Assembly: GCF_018156225.1 (NCBI RefSeq)
Contig: NZ_JAGTAR010000045.1
Coordinates: forward strand, 1-43,985
Origin: Carboxylicivirga sediminis
GTDB taxonomy: Bacteria; Bacteroidota; Bacteroidia; Bacteroidales; Marinilabiliaceae
DNA: 43,985 bases
Direction of reading: 5' to 3'
Translations under genes and position numbers: made by a program
The notes under the pieces: generated by a model
Seen by the model: only the letters and a program-made list of their open reading frames with translations
Database searches by the model: none
What the model was told of the DNA's origin: nothing
In this document: in pieces, positions 7,775 through 17,390 of the stretch
Numbering within the stretch: the stretch's first letter is position 1
Layout of the letters: every line of letters starts with the position of its first letter

Positions 7775-8833
7775 CTAATACCGCTTTTTCATATTCTGTC
7801 GCTTCATATCACGTACCAGCCTCGACAGATCCTTCCCTTTGCGCTTTTTATCTTGTTGGGTGGCCGAATAATGCTCAGCTTCTTTTCTCAGTTTCAGGTA
7901 ACTCTCGTAAAGATCATATTGCAATTGTCCACTCTCAAGAGCTTTTAGTACGGCACAATCCGGTTCATCGGTGTGTGTACAGTCCTGAAAGCGGCATTGT
8001 ACCGTCAGTTGCTGTATTTCCGAGAATGTCAGTTCTACCGCATTTACTTCACTCATAGCCAAACCGAATTCCCGTACGCCAGCTGTGTCAATCATCAGGC
8101 TTCCATTGGGCAATGCAAATAACTCCCGGTTAGTGGTGGTGTGCCGGCCTTTGCCAACAGCGTCACTAATGGTGTTGGTTTTTTGCATCTGAGCCCCCAT
8201 CAGGCTGTTGAGTAATGTGCTTTTACCTGCGCCCGATGAACCAATCATTATGTAGGTGTGCTCAGGAATCATCAATTTCACTATGGCTTCGACGCCTTCG
8301 TTTAACAGAGCGCTAATCAGCATCACCCTTGTGTTAGGGAGGTTGTGACTTATTTCAGTAGTTTTATCCGCCACCTCAGTAGATATATCAGCCTTATTCA
8401 AAAGTATGATGGTTTCAATTCCGGCATCGTTCAGTACGGTCACCATACGTTCAAGTCTCCTGGGATTATAATCCTGATCGAGTCCCTGAACGATGAATGC
8501 CAGGTCAATATTTGCAGCAAATAGTTGCTTATCGGTTTTTCGGCCGGCTTCTTTGCGTCCCAACTCGCTGTAACGTTCCATCACACTTGTTATGATGCAG
8601 CTGGTTTCGTAGGGCATTATCTGCACCCAGTCGCCTGTATGGGGCAGGGCTTCTTTCGTGCTCGAATAAAGGAGTTGCCCGGTTGTTTCACCGCTAATAA
8701 TACCGGTTGAAGTAACTACTTCATAATTGGTTTTGTTAACGCTTTTGATTCGGCCAATGGTATCTTCAGTTAAATTGTTGGCGTGCTTTTGGCAGTAGTG
8801 TTGCCATCCGTATTGTTGTAATATGCTAGTCAT
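7775..8833 (-). CDS. rsgA: Ribosome small subunit-dependent GTPase A
   Basis: 352 aa circularly permuted GTPase that acts late in 30S subunit maturation. The motif order is the permuted one typical of the family: G4 NKAD (146-149), G5 SAL (174-176), G1 P-loop GSSGAGKS (198-205), G2 HTTT (231-234), G3 DTAG (249-252). A zinc-binding motif follows: C280, C285, H287 and C293. The N-terminal ~100 residues would be the OB fold. Length is normal for the family. The C-terminal tail is Lys/Arg-rich, suiting rRNA contact. A structured leader and a possible promoter lie upstream, and a strong terminator directly follows. Confidence 0.96.
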   Translation of the reverse strand: MTSILQQYGWQHYCQKHANNLTEDTIGRIKSVNKTNYEVVTSTGIISGETTGQLLYSSTKEALPHTGDWVQIMPYETSCIITSVMERYSELGRKEAGRKTDKQLFAANIDLAFIVQGLDQDYNPRRLERMVTVLNDAGIETIILLNKADISTEVADKTTEISHNLPNTRVMLISALLNEGVEAIVKLMIPEHTYIMIGSSGAGKSTLLNSLMGAQMQKTNTISDAVGKGRHTTTNRELFALPNGSLMIDTAGVREFGLAMSEVNAVELTFSEIQQLTVQCRFQDCTHTDEPDCAVLKALESGQLQYDLYESYLKLRKEAEHYSATQQDKKRKGKDLSRLVRDMKRQNMKKRY

Positions 8834-8889
8834 TGTTTATCTGATAATCGTAAGTTTTAAATCAAATTTTAAAAATGTGTGGATACACC

Positions 8890-8949
8890 AAAGACAGGCC
8901 GACCGGAAAGGTCGAAGATGAGAATTTGTAAAGACTTGCCTGTCTTTAC
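8890..8949 (-). promoter_or_regulatory. Structured rsgA leader with mutually exclusive hairpins
   Basis: Three perfect inverted repeats: 8890-8899 with 8938-8947 (10 bp), enclosing 8900-8904 with 8910-8914 (5 bp, loop GGAAA), and 8928-8935 with 8942-8949 (8 bp, 6-base loop). The first and third cannot form together because both use 8942-8947. The element lies 57 bases upstream of the rsgA start, inside its predicted 5' untranslated region. No known riboswitch class was recognised. Confidence 0.5.
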
Positions 8950-8984
8950 TTTACCAGATACGAAACAACTTGTGTCATAAGCTG

Positions 8985-8992
8985 CAAATATA
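8985..8992 (-). promoter_or_regulatory. Candidate -7 box for rsgA
   Basis: On the minus strand this reads TATATTTG, a full match to the Bacteroidota -7 consensus TAnnTTTG. No good -33 TTG is at the usual distance. Transcription would start near 8980, giving a leader of about 145 bases. Confidence 0.4.
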
Positions 8993-9122
8993 GCCTATTT
9001 TTTACAGAAAGGCCTAAAAATCCCAACAAATGGTGATTGCACGGCACTTGGCTGAGCGCTATTTTTGTACCGGTTATTAATGAAGTCATATTATTACAAG
9101 CGATTTTAAATTATTGGTTATT

Positions 9123-9167
9123 AAAAATCCCAAAAAGTTCTTCAGCCAGGAACTAGTTGGGATTTTT
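9123..9167 (-). terminator. Terminator after the outer-membrane protein gene at 9201-10439
   Basis: An outer stem of 11 bp (9123-9133 with 9157-9167) and an inner 5-bp stem (9136-9140 with 9150-9154). T-runs flank it on both strands, and it lies about 34 bases after the stop codon. The remaining gap between this and rsgA (about 8993-9122) shows nothing I can name. Confidence 0.8.
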
Positions 9168-9200
9168 CTGTATTAAGGAGTTTCTTAATTAAAAGCTGTT

Positions 9201-10439
9201 TTACTTAAACTGTGTTTTCTGAAACCATTTTTCGCTAAAAGTTAGTCCAACACGTATGGTATTAAACTGCTCGTTGATTAAGCCATTTGATGTAGTTCCG
9301 GAGTGTTTATATTCATAGGCCAGATTGACTCTCGATTTTCCACGCAACGGAATTGTTAAACCGGCCGTGATACCCTTTGAGTCAATATCCTGTTTTAGTA
9401 CTGAGTAATACTCCTGATTATAAAATGTCCCAATACGGTAGTGCAGGCGTTTAAAAAACGAATCATAATACCTTGTTGATGCATATTGTAAACCTAGGTT
9501 TCCCCCATAGGTGTCGCGGGGTGAGCCATATGATATAGATAGGTCAGATTCGGCCCAGTTGTTATAGCGAAAATCACCGACGATTGTCAATCCTTTATGT
9601 GTTTGATAAGCAAGACCGAATTGATAACCCATAGGTATTGAGAAGTTGCGCGTGTTGCCCGAGTTTGAGCTTAGGTCAGATGTGACATCGTTGTAAATGC
9701 GATGCGTATAATGAGAGTTGAGTTCGGTTGAGAAATTGGCTGTCGCGGCCAGTGAAAACATATTTTGTCCGATAGATTGATGCCACTGGAAACCATAATC
9801 GAACATAAGGGTTGAAAAATGGTAGTTACGTTCATTGTAAATCGTTTCACCAATAATGGACGGATAATATGATACTTCGGTAATATCACTTGAACCCCAT
9901 AGGTAGGATGTGCTGACTCCCACTGATAATCCCTTAAAAATTCGGAATCCATTGTGCCAGGCTATCTGATTTAAGCCGCCCTTTCCATTGTATTCAACCG
10001 GATATTTGTCAATGGTGCCCAGTATGTACTTTTCGGTATTAACACTATAACCAATGCTCGAATAGGGGGATAAGCTAAATCCCATACCCCAGTTTTTGCC
10101 AGCCCTGAATCCAATGCTGATGGCTTCATAGTTGCTGTCCACATTTCGCTGTTGGTCGTTGCTGGTCTCGTAATTAGCAAATGATAAGCGGCCCTGGATG
10201 TTAAAAATCAGGTTAGTGCTATCCAATGAACTATACGATGCCGGATTGAGGTTATTCAAGAACCCATCGGATGATAAGGCTACTCCGGCGTGCCCCATTC
10301 CGGCTGAAGTAACATCAGCTTTCGACTCAAGTATGCCAATACCAAACCGGGAGTAGGGTGAAGATGTATTGTTTTGTGCTGTTAAGCCGAGTGTCAGCGC
10401 CAAAAGTAATAGGGCTAATGTGAGTTTATTCTGTGTCAT
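9201..10439 (-). CDS. Outer-membrane barrel protein paired with DUF4270 lipoprotein
   Basis: 412 aa from the ATG ending at 10439; the frame is open to 10493, but the inner Met begins a clean signal peptide (MTQNKLTLALLLLALTLGLTAQ). The mature N-terminus (SSPYSRFGIGILESKADVTSAGMGHAGVAL, ending about residue 51) followed by LNPASYSSLD resembles the plug region of OmpP1/FadL- or PorV-like Bacteroidota barrels. The rest is rich in alternating aromatic strands (for example GLTIVGDFRYNNWAES, SRVNLAYEYKHSG). Its start overlaps the end of the DUF4270 gene by 14 bases, so the two are translationally coupled and probably work together at the outer membrane. Substrate unknown. Confidence 0.8.
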   Translation of the reverse strand: MTQNKLTLALLLLALTLGLTAQNNTSSPYSRFGIGILESKADVTSAGMGHAGVALSSDGFLNNLNPASYSSLDSTNLIFNIQGRLSFANYETSNDQQRNVDSNYEAISIGFRAGKNWGMGFSLSPYSSIGYSVNTEKYILGTIDKYPVEYNGKGGLNQIAWHNGFRIFKGLSVGVSTSYLWGSSDITEVSYYPSIIGETIYNERNYHFSTLMFDYGFQWHQSIGQNMFSLAATANFSTELNSHYTHRIYNDVTSDLSSNSGNTRNFSIPMGYQFGLAYQTHKGLTIVGDFRYNNWAESDLSISYGSPRDTYGGNLGLQYASTRYYDSFFKRLHYRIGTFYNQEYYSVLKQDIDSKGITAGLTIPLRGKSRVNLAYEYKHSGTTSNGLINEQFNTIRVGLTFSEKWFQKTQFK

Positions 10440-11760
10440 AGTAATAATAGTATAGCAGAAGTTCTGAAGGATTATTGCCTGATGTTTTTCCATTGGCTGC
10501 TAACCACGAATAAGAGCTGCCGACATTATCGGGCAGGGTAATTACCAGGCCGCGGTCAATGTCAACAACCGGTTCAAGCAAGCGTGAGTTAAGGTAGTAG
10601 GTGATATCAAAGGTATAATAGGTATCCTCCTGATAGATGTAATCAATGACTAAGCTGCTGCTAAGGGTGTTGCCATTCGAATCGCTCAGGTAACCCCAAA
10701 TTTCGTTGGCCCGGTATATATCGCCTATATACAACGTAGGTGGCAGATCTTTGATGGTCATTACCTCCATGTTGGGTTTAATTCTCAATTCGGCTTTAAC
10801 AATATGACCCTGCGCCTTAAGCTCAAGTAAATTATTAATGGTAGGAAAATCAATTCTGAATTGTAAACCTGACCCATTCTGCAGCACCGTCATATTATCT
10901 GCGTTTTGTTCTCTTAATAAAGTCTTTCGATTATCCAACTGGTTATACTTAACGGTTTTATCATTGGAGTAAAAGTGGTTAAACTGGGTTAGGGTGCCAT
11001 CTATGCCTAACTCATCAACTATTTCCTCTTTTTCAATGCCTACCTTATGCGAATAGAATCTGAATATGGCCGACTCATCACCACTCGAATAGCCAATGGC
11101 CGATCTGGTTGTGTTAGTGTCGCAGGTAAATGCCAGTCCTTTAAACTGTTCCTTGAACAAGGTTGATTTATCGGTGTGGTTTTTGTATTCGTTTACAAAG
11201 TCGATAATTTCCTTGGCAAAGCTATCGTTTAAACGTATGGTAAGCTCGTTACCTTTCCCAGGAGAGGGGTGAAAGCTTTTGCTGGCAATAGGCATTTCAT
11301 CGTAACTAAACGAGTTGGTACTGTAATAATAGCCGTCATCGCTGCTTATTGTTTCATTGACACGATGAACGTGATACTCTGCATCAGCAATGGTGTCACC
11401 AATATAATAGCCATTGGGTTTGAGCACCACCAGCAAGCTGTCAAAAACCTGTTTTTCGGTGTCCCAGCTTAAATCATTGGGATAACTCATGGTGAAGTAG
11501 GATTTGGCTTCCTGGCCTCCTAATAGTTTATGGTGTATGTGCCCGATTAGGGCACTGCCTGTTGATGAACTGACTACCGAATCGGAACGAAAGGTGGACA
11601 TCTGAATCGTTACTGTATCAATTAGTGCCGTATACGAATCTGAGCCTATAAAATCGTCTCTTAAATCAAGTTCGCCTTGCTGGCAGGAAGCCAGACCAAC
11701 TATAAGAATACTAATTAAAGCAGTATGCTTGTAAATAGTGTTTTGATGTAGTATGTGCAT
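10426..11760 (-). CDS. DUF4270 family lipoprotein
   Basis: 444 aa from the ATG ending at 11760 (MHILHQNT...). An upstream in-frame Met ending at 11790 is possible but gives a polar lead. The signal peptide ends in VGLASC, so Cys is the likely lipidation site. The opening of the mature protein (L-R-D-D-F-I-G-S-D-S-Y-T-A-L-I-D-T-V-T) with later SALIGHIHHKLLGGQEAKSYF fits DUF4270, a Bacteroidota family of secreted or surface lipoproteins without an assigned biochemical activity. It is upstream of, and overlaps, the barrel gene. It is divergent from the kelch gene, and the cluster as a whole looks like a surface module. Confidence 0.8.
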   Translation of the reverse strand: MHILHQNTIYKHTALISILIVGLASCQQGELDLRDDFIGSDSYTALIDTVTIQMSTFRSDSVVSSSTGSALIGHIHHKLLGGQEAKSYFTMSYPNDLSWDTEKQVFDSLLVVLKPNGYYIGDTIADAEYHVHRVNETISSDDGYYYSTNSFSYDEMPIASKSFHPSPGKGNELTIRLNDSFAKEIIDFVNEYKNHTDKSTLFKEQFKGLAFTCDTNTTRSAIGYSSGDESAIFRFYSHKVGIEKEEIVDELGIDGTLTQFNHFYSNDKTVKYNQLDNRKTLLREQNADNMTVLQNGSGLQFRIDFPTINNLLELKAQGHIVKAELRIKPNMEVMTIKDLPPTLYIGDIYRANEIWGYLSDSNGNTLSSSLVIDYIYQEDTYYTFDITYYLNSRLLEPVVDIDRGLVITLPDNVGSSYSWLAANGKTSGNNPSELLLYYYYYDTE

Positions 11761-11963
11761 ATGATGATTTCCATTACAATTGAGCCACAAATTAAGATAC
11801 TGCCTCAGTCAACTTTAAATTTTATCAATATTGAAGAAGAGGAATTCAACTAATGGCACTTTCACATCATCAAATGGAAATACAGAACAGATTATCTCTT
11901 TTAAAACCGCTGATTTAAGATATCTGACCGAAAGGTGAAAAATACGGTGCGTTAATCGAATTG

Positions 11964-11997
11964 TTTGTAATGAACCAACTGATGGCAGTTAGATTTG
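11964..11997 (+). promoter_or_regulatory. Promoter of the kelch/DUF4907 operon
   Basis: The -7 box TAGATTTG (11990-11997) fits TAnnTTTG, and TTTG at 11964-11967 serves as the -33 element. The start codon follows about 22 bases after the box, implying a short leader. The wider 11761-12019 region separates two divergent genes and shows no other clear element. Confidence 0.6.
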
Positions 11998-12019
11998 AGC
12001 GAATTTTAAATACGTACCA

Positions 12020-13030
12020 ATGAATAATATAAGCCAAGTAAGTTTTTTAATGATTGTTGCCATTTGTTTATCTATAACCGCCTGTTCATCGAGTGATGAC
12101 GAGGACGATTTAATGGGTAACTGGACTGAACGGGGAGCGTTTGAAGGTGTTCCGCGCACTGGAGCCGTTAGTTTTGTTATTGGCGACTATGCCTATGTTG
12201 GAACAGGTTATGACGGCGTGGAAGATGAACGTTTACAGGATTTCTGGCGCTATGATGCCCAAAGGGATTTTTGGACGCAGGTGGCTCCCTTTGAAGGTGT
12301 GGCCCGCAATGGCGCTGTAGCCTTTGCTGCCGAAGGCAAAGGATATGTGACTACGGGTTATGATGGTCGTGACCGACTAAAAGATACCTGGGAGTATGAT
12401 GCAGCATCGAATAGCTGGATGCAAAAAGCTGATTTTCCAGCTGAAGCACGTTATGGTGCAGTTGCATTTTCGCTCGACAATAAAGGTTATGTGGGAACCG
12501 GATATGCTGGCAACCTGATGAAGGATTTTTGGATGTATTCGCCTCAATCTGATACGTGGGAGCAGACAGTTAGTATTGGTGGTAAAAAACGACGCGATGC
12601 AGTGGCCTTTGTTATTGACAATAAAGCATACGTCTGTACAGGGTCCGATAATGGGCAATACCTCGAAGACATGTGGGAATACGAGGCAGTATCGGGCGAA
12701 TGGACCGAAAAGCGCAGTATTGGGAACGATACCAATGAAGACGAAAGCTACGACGATGATTACAACATTGTGGCGATTAATGCAACAGCCTTTTCCATTA
12801 ACGGACTGGGGTATATTACCACCGGCGGTCCGGGTGCACCTGGCAACCTGACCTGGGAATACAATCCTGATTCGGATATCTGGCTGCAAAGAAGCAATTT
12901 CGATGGTTCACCACGTTACAATGCAGTTGCTTTTGTAGTTGACAATCAACCATACGTTGTGGGAGGTAACAGTGGTGGCTATTATTTTGATGACGTGTGG
13001 ACATTTAACCCATATGAAGAGCAGGAATAA
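12020..13030 (+). CDS. Kelch-repeat (galactose-oxidase-like propeller) lipoprotein
   Basis: 336 aa. Signal peptide with lipobox SITAC (Cys22), followed by an acidic linker SSSDDEDD that would favour surface exposure. Six kelch-like repeats cover the rest, each with R-x-G/D-A-V-A/S-F...G-Y-V-x-T-G...W-x-Y-x-x-x-x-x-x-W (for instance about residues 45-90, 95-140, 143-188, 191-240, 255-295, 297-336). No copper-ligand set for an oxidase is evident, so a binding role is more likely than catalysis. An acidic insertion (NDTNEDESYDDDYN) interrupts repeat 4-5. Its stop overlaps the next start (TAATG). Confidence 0.85.
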   Translation: MNNISQVSFLMIVAICLSITACSSSDDEDDLMGNWTERGAFEGVPRTGAVSFVIGDYAYVGTGYDGVEDERLQDFWRYDAQRDFWTQVAPFEGVARNGAVAFAAEGKGYVTTGYDGRDRLKDTWEYDAASNSWMQKADFPAEARYGAVAFSLDNKGYVGTGYAGNLMKDFWMYSPQSDTWEQTVSIGGKKRRDAVAFVIDNKAYVCTGSDNGQYLEDMWEYEAVSGEWTEKRSIGNDTNEDESYDDDYNIVAINATAFSINGLGYITTGGPGAPGNLTWEYNPDSDIWLQRSNFDGSPRYNAVAFVVDNQPYVVGGNSGGYYFDDVWTFNPYEEQE

Positions 13031-13368
13031 TGATTAAATTAAGAATGTGTAATAGTTTAACAGTGCGCCATCGTTTAAGGTGGTGCATTGCTTTTTTGCT
13101 TTTGCTCACTGTTGGGGTTTATTTTCACGAGTCAGCCTCGGCATATACCTATGCTGTTTATGAGTGCGAAGGAGGCTATGGTTATCGCATCAGCAAAAAC
13201 GAAAAAGTACTGATACAACAGAATTTTGTTCCAACGCGGGAAGGATATCAGGCCTTTGAACACAAGCAGCAGGCGAAGAAAGCGGCCCGGTTGGTGATTG
13301 CTAAGCTGAAGAACAAACAAACACCCGCCTTATCTTCACAAGAGGTTGATAGTATCCTCGAAAAGTAG
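13030..13368 (+). CDS. DUF4907 family protein
   Basis: 112 aa, with its start overlapping the kelch gene stop by one base (TAATG), so it is translationally coupled. A hydrophobic segment (about 19-34, WCIAFLLLLTVGVYF) is an uncleaved anchor or signal peptide. The remainder (GGYGYRISKNEKVLIQQNFVP...GYQAFEHKQQAKKAARLVIAKL) matches the DUF4907 pattern: a short beta part and an Ala/Lys-rich helix. Function is not known. Kelch and DUF4907 genes next to DUF4270 suggests one surface complex; that is inference. Confidence 0.75.
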   Translation: MIKLRMCNSLTVRHRLRWCIAFLLLLTVGVYFHESASAYTYAVYECEGGYGYRISKNEKVLIQQNFVPTREGYQAFEHKQQAKKAARLVIAKLKNKQTPALSSQEVDSILEK

Positions 13369-13442
13369 GTTTTAACTATTACTGGAAACAATATGAATTG
13401 AGATAATGATGATTTAAGCAAAGTCCATATTCAAAACAACCT

Positions 13443-13450
13443 TATCTTTG
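13443..13450 (+). promoter_or_regulatory. Candidate -7 box for the 13480 gene
   Basis: TATCTTTG matches TAnnTTTG, 29 bases before the ATG. A clear -33 element is not seen. Confidence 0.45.
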
Positions 13451-13479
13451 ACTTTAATTGAAAATCTTTTCGCATCTTT

Positions 13480-13944
13480 ATGCGCAATTTGTCAATTAAG
13501 GTGAATCAGAAAACAAAAATAGAAGCGCAATATTTTAAACTCATCGGTGTAACGCTGCTGATGACGGCTGCGTGTGTGTCTGATTCTGGTGCCAGAAAAT
13601 CACTGTTTTTTGACAATATTGATGTTCGTGAGATAATTCTTGAGCAATTTCAACTGCTGTCTACAAGTCACTGGCAAGAAGTCATTGACTGGGAAAATGC
13701 CATTGACGAATCTCGCGAATTACCTGCAAACTATCAGGCACTGCCAGTGAAGGTAGCCTATAGTGTTGTAAAGAGCAGCCAGTCGTTGCCCGATTTGAAT
13801 GATGAAGCTGAGACTACTTCTGCAGACCATCTTTCTTTGGGGCTGCGAAATATTGCAGATACGTATTCCAGGTATGAACATACGCTGGGTATCATCGATC
13901 GCAATAAGTATTCTTTGATTACCAGGGCAGGACCTCTTGCCTGA
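13480..13944 (+). CDS. Hypothetical exported protein upstream of secA
   Basis: 154 aa. It has a weak signal-like segment (about 17-32, AQYFKLIGVTLLMTAAC) ending in Cys32, which could be a lipobox (MTAAC) after an unusually long polar lead; a downstream start is therefore possible, but none is obvious. The rest is mostly helical and acidic (DNIDVREIILEQFQLL, HWQEVIDWENAIDESRELP) with no family that I recognise. The stop is followed by a hairpin and then secA, with 78 bases between. Its own -7 box lies just upstream. Coding status is supported by length, promoter and codon pattern, but it remains unassigned. Confidence 0.55.
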   Translation: MRNLSIKVNQKTKIEAQYFKLIGVTLLMTAACVSDSGARKSLFFDNIDVREIILEQFQLLSTSHWQEVIDWENAIDESRELPANYQALPVKVAYSVVKSSQSLPDLNDEAETTSADHLSLGLRNIADTYSRYEHTLGIIDRNKYSLITRAGPLA

Positions 13945-13963
13945 TTCCTTCCGCATTTTTATT

Positions 13964-13988
13964 TGAGACGACATATATCGTTGTCTCA
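13964..13988 (+). promoter_or_regulatory. Hairpin in the secA upstream region
   Basis: 9-bp inverted repeat (13964-13972 with 13980-13988, one G-T pair) with a 7-base loop, 34 bases before the secA start. No proper T-run follows. It may be a weak terminator for the preceding gene or a secA leader element. Confidence 0.35.
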
Positions 13989-14022
13989 TATCGTTATTTT
14001 TAAAACTCTATAAAACAATAAT

Positions 14023-17000
14023 ATGGCAATTAGTGGTTTGATTTCCAAACTGTTTGGAAACAAGTACGACAGAGATATGAAAGAGGTGGAGCCTTTCGTA
14101 AAGAAGATTAAAGAGGTGTATCCACAAATTGAGAAACTTTCACATGATGAACTTCGACAGAAGTCAACCGAGTTGCGTCAGCGCATTCAGGATGCAGTAA
14201 AAGCTGATGAAGAACAGATTAAGTCATTGCGCGCAAAAACAGAGGATGGCAATGTAACTGTTGGAGAAAAAGAGAAGATTTATAAGGAAATCGATAAGAT
14301 TGAAAAAGACATTACTGAGAAGCTTGAAAAGGCTTTAACAGATGCTTTGCCAGAGGCATTTTCGATTGTTAAAGATACTGCACGTCGTTTGTCTCAGAAT
14401 CAATCAATAGAGGTGACAGCTACGCAATTCGACCGTGATTTATCGGCCACAAAAGATTTTGTGGAGATAAGTGGCGATAAGGCCACCTACTATAATTCGT
14501 GGTCAGCCGGTGGTAATGAAATTACCTGGGATATGGTACATTACGATGTACAGCTGATTGGTGGTGTTGTTCTTCACAGCGGTAAAATTGCTGAGATGGC
14601 AACAGGTGAAGGTAAAACATTGGTGGCAACACTGCCTGTGTTCCTGAATGCATTAGCTGGTCGTGGTGTGCACGTGGTAACCGTTAACGACTACCTGGCC
14701 AAGCGTGACTCGGAATGGATGGGGCCTTTGTATCAATTCCATGGCCTGTCGGTGGATTGTATTGATAAGCACCGACCCAACTCGCCTGAGCGCCGTGCAG
14801 CTTACAAAGCGGATATTACTTTTGGTACCAACAATGAGTTTGGTTTCGATTACCTGCGCGACAACATGGCTATTTCGCCTGATGATTTGGTGCAACGCAA
14901 GCACAACTATGCCATCGTCGATGAGGTCGATTCGGTGTTGATTGATGATGCTCGTACGCCACTGATTATTTCGGGTCCTGTGCCTAAAGGTGACGATCAG
15001 TTGTTTGGTGAACTGAAGCCAAAAATTGAGAAGATTGTTGAAGCACAAAGGAAGCTGGTAACTGGGGTATTGGCTGAGGCAAAGCAGAAAATGAAGTCTG
15101 ACAATAAAAAAGAGCAGGAAGAAGGTTCGTTGATGTTATTGCGTGCTTTTAAAGGATTACCTAAGAATAAAGCCATTATCAAGTTCTTGAGTGAGCAGGG
15201 TGTGAAGGCCAGCATGCTAAAGACAGAGAATTTCTACATGCAGGAGAACAGCAAAAATATGCATGTGGTGACCGACCCGCTTTATTTTGTGATTGATGAA
15301 AAAAATAATTCCATTGAGCTGACTGATAAAGGGCTCGATTTGATTACCGGTTCGGCCGAGGATCCTAACTTCTTCGTTTTACCCGATGTAGGTTCTGAGA
15401 TTGCTACTCTGGAGAAAGAGACAATGCCTGAAGAAGAGCGCACTAAGAAGAAGGATGAGATTCTGCAGAACTTCTCCATTAAGTCGGAGCGTGTTCATAC
15501 CATTAACCAGCTGTTAAAAGCTTATACATTATTCGAAAAAGATGTGGAGTATGTGGTGATGGACAACAAGGTGAAGATTGTGGATGAGCAGACCGGTCGT
15601 ATCATGGAAGGTCGTCGTTACTCCGATGGATTGCACCAGGCCATTGAAGCCAAAGAGCGCGTAACAGTTGAGGCGGCTACACAAACATATGCTACCATTA
15701 CCTTGCAGAACTATTTCCGTATGTACAATAAGCTGTCGGGTATGACCGGTACAGCCGAAACAGAAGCAGGCGAGCTTTGGGATATCTACGAGTTGGATGT
15801 GGTGGTGATTCCGACCAACCGTCCTATTCAGCGTAACGATATGGAAGATATCGTTTATAAGACCAAACGTGAGAAATACAATGCGGTGAGTGAAGAAATT
15901 ATTCGCTTAGTTGAGCAGGGACGTCCCGTATTGGTAGGTACTACATCAGTTGAGGTGTCTGAATTATTAAGCCGTACGCTAAAAATGCGTGGTATTAAGC
16001 ACAATGTACTGAATGCGAAATTGCACCAGCGCGAAGCAGAAATTGTTGCTGAAGCAGGTGCGGCTGGTATTGTAACAATTGCTACCAACATGGCAGGTCG
16101 TGGTACTGATATTAAGTTGACGCCAGAAGTAAAAGCTGCCGGTGGTTTGGCCATTATTGGTACAGAGCGTCACGAATCACGTCGTGTCGACCGTCAGTTA
16201 CGTGGTCGTGCAGGTCGTCAGGGTGACCCGGGTTCTTCGCAGTTCTTTGTTTCGCTGGAAGATGACTTGATGCGTCTGTTCGGTTCTGATCGTATTGTGA
16301 AATACATGGACCGCCTGGGGCTTGAAGATGGTGAGATGATTCAGCACAGTATGATTACCAAGTCCATTGAGCGTGCGCAGAAAAAAGTGGAAGAGAACAA
16401 CTTTGGTATTCGTAAGCGACTGCTGGAGTATGATGATGTGATGAACTCACAACGCGAGGTGATTTATACCAAGCGCCGTCATGCCTTGCATGGTGAACGT
16501 ATCCAGGTTGATATTTCCAATATGATGATGGATACATGTGGCGATGTGGTAGCTGAATACCAGGAAGCAGGAGACTTTGAAGGTTTCAAATTAGAGCTGA
16601 TTCGCATTTTCTCTGCCCAGTCGCCATTTACCGAAGAGGAGTTTCTGAAAGGGCGTGCTGATGAATTGTCGGATAAGCTTTTTGCTAAGATGTGGGAGGC
16701 TTATAAGCGCAAAAATGAAATGATTGCTAAGCAGGCTCATCCGGTAATTAAAGATGTGTATGAGACCAAGTCAGAGATGTACAAGAATATTGTAGTACCT
16801 ATCAGCGATGGTCAGAAAGTATATAACATCACCACTAACCTAAAGAAGGCCTATGAGACTGAGTCGGTTGAGCTGGTTCGCTCATTTGAAAAAGCTTCGA
16901 TGCTGGTTACTATTGATGATGCGTGGAAAGAGCACCTACGTGAGTTGGATGATTTGCGTCAGGCAGTGCAGAATGCTACCTACGAGCAGAAGGATCCATT

Positions 17001-17328
17001 ATTGATTTACAAGTTTGAGTCGTTCAACCTGTTTAAGTCAATGATTGGTGATAACAATAAGGCAGTGGTGTCATTGCTTTCGAAGGGACATATTCCTATT
17101 CAGAATGCTGATGGTGTGCAGGAAGCACAGGAGCGCAAGCGTCAGGATTATAGTAAGATGCAGACCCGTAAAGATGAGTTTAGCAGAGGTGGTGGTTCGG
17201 GTGATGGCGAGCAGAAAAGGCCTGAGAGAGTGGAGCCCGTGCGTGTTGAAAAGAAAGTGGGACGCAATGAGCCTTGTCCTTGTGGTAGTGGCAAAAAATA
17301 TAAGCAGTGCCACGGTAAAGGATTGTAG
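14023..17328 (+). CDS. secA: Preprotein translocase ATPase SecA
   Basis: 1101 aa motor that drives unfolded preproteins through SecYEG. NBD1 carries Walker A MATGEGKT (192-199) and the Walker B region ending DEVD (300-303). The PPXD contains the long Bacteroidota-type insertion (about 325-440, Lys-rich). Later come [17 protein letters not shown] and NRP, NBD2 with [15 protein letters not shown] and [18 protein letters not shown], and the helical scaffold. The C-terminal zinc finger is intact (C1085, C1087, C1096, H1097), the SecB- and ribosome-binding region in known SecA. The length is typical for the phylum and longer than the ~900 aa of Proteobacteria. lgt follows in the same orientation. 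Confidence 0.98.
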   Translation: MAISGLISKLFGNKYDRDMKEVEPFVKKIKEVYPQIEKLSHDELRQKSTELRQRIQDAVKADEEQIKSLRAKTEDGNVTVGEKEKIYKEIDKIEKDITEKLEKALTDALPEAFSIVKDTARRLSQNQSIEVTATQFDRDLSATKDFVEISGDKATYYNSWSAGGNEITWDMVHYDVQLIGGVVLHSGKIAEMATGEGKTLVATLPVFLNALAGRGVHVVTVNDYLAKRDSEWMGPLYQFHGLSVDCIDKHRPNSPERRAAYKADITFGTNNEFGFDYLRDNMAISPDDLVQRKHNYAIVDEVDSVLIDDARTPLIISGPVPKGDDQLFGELKPKIEKIVEAQRKLVTGVLAEAKQKMKSDNKKEQEEGSLMLLRAFKGLPKNKAIIKFLSEQGVKASMLKTENFYMQENSKNMHVVTDPLYFVIDEKNNSIELTDKGLDLITGSAEDPNFFVLPDVGSEIATLEKETMPEEERTKKKDEILQNFSIKSERVHTINQLLKAYTLFEKDVEYVVMDNKVKIVDEQTGRIMEGRRYSDGLHQAIEAKERVTVEAATQTYATITLQNYFRMYNKLSGMTGTAETEAGELWDIYELDVVVIPTNRPIQRNDMEDIVYKTKREKYNAVSEEIIRLVEQGRPVLVGTTSVEVSELLSRTLKMRGIKHNVLNAKLHQREAEIVAEAGAAGIVTIATNMAGRGTDIKLTPEVKAAGGLAIIGTERHESRRVDRQLRGRAGRQGDPGSSQFFVSLEDDLMRLFGSDRIVKYMDRLGLEDGEMIQHSMITKSIERAQKKVEENNFGIRKRLLEYDDVMNSQREVIYTKRRHALHGERIQVDISNMMMDTCGDVVAEYQEAGDFEGFKLELIRIFSAQSPFTEEEFLKGRADELSDKLFAKMWEAYKRKNEMIAKQAHPVIKDVYETKSEMYKNIVVPISDGQKVYNITTNLKKAYETESVELVRSFEKASMLVTIDDAWKEHLRELDDLRQAVQNATYEQKDPLLIYKFESFNLFKSMIGDNNKAVVSLLSKGHIPIQNADGVQEAQERKRQDYSKMQTRKDEFSRGGGSGDGEQKRPERVEPVRVEKKVGRNEPCPCGSGKKYKQCHGKGL

Positions 17329-17390
17329 ATTTAAAGCTTTTTAGTGCGTAGTGCCTTGTGTACTGTGCACTATTCACTAATTACTAAAAT
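17329..17390 (+). repeat. Short TAGT/ACTA-rich intergenic filler between secA and lgt
   Basis: A 62-base gap made of imperfect alternations of TAGTGC, GTGCACTA and CACTAATTACTA. It is similar in style to the other low-complexity intergenic segments at 21004, 22415 and 24100. No terminator is visible, so secA and lgt may be co-transcribed. Confidence 0.4.

Noticed and set aside
8890-8947. Signal recognition particle RNA or other known small RNA
   Set aside because: It lacks the conserved SRP core and is too short; a leader of rsgA explains its position better.
12377-12889. 170-codon minus-strand frame inside the kelch gene
   Set aside because: A shadow of the kelch repeats; Cys- and Ile-rich with no start signal.
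13964-13988. Definite terminator before secA
   Set aside because: The stem is good but there is no T-run; kept only as a low-confidence hairpin.
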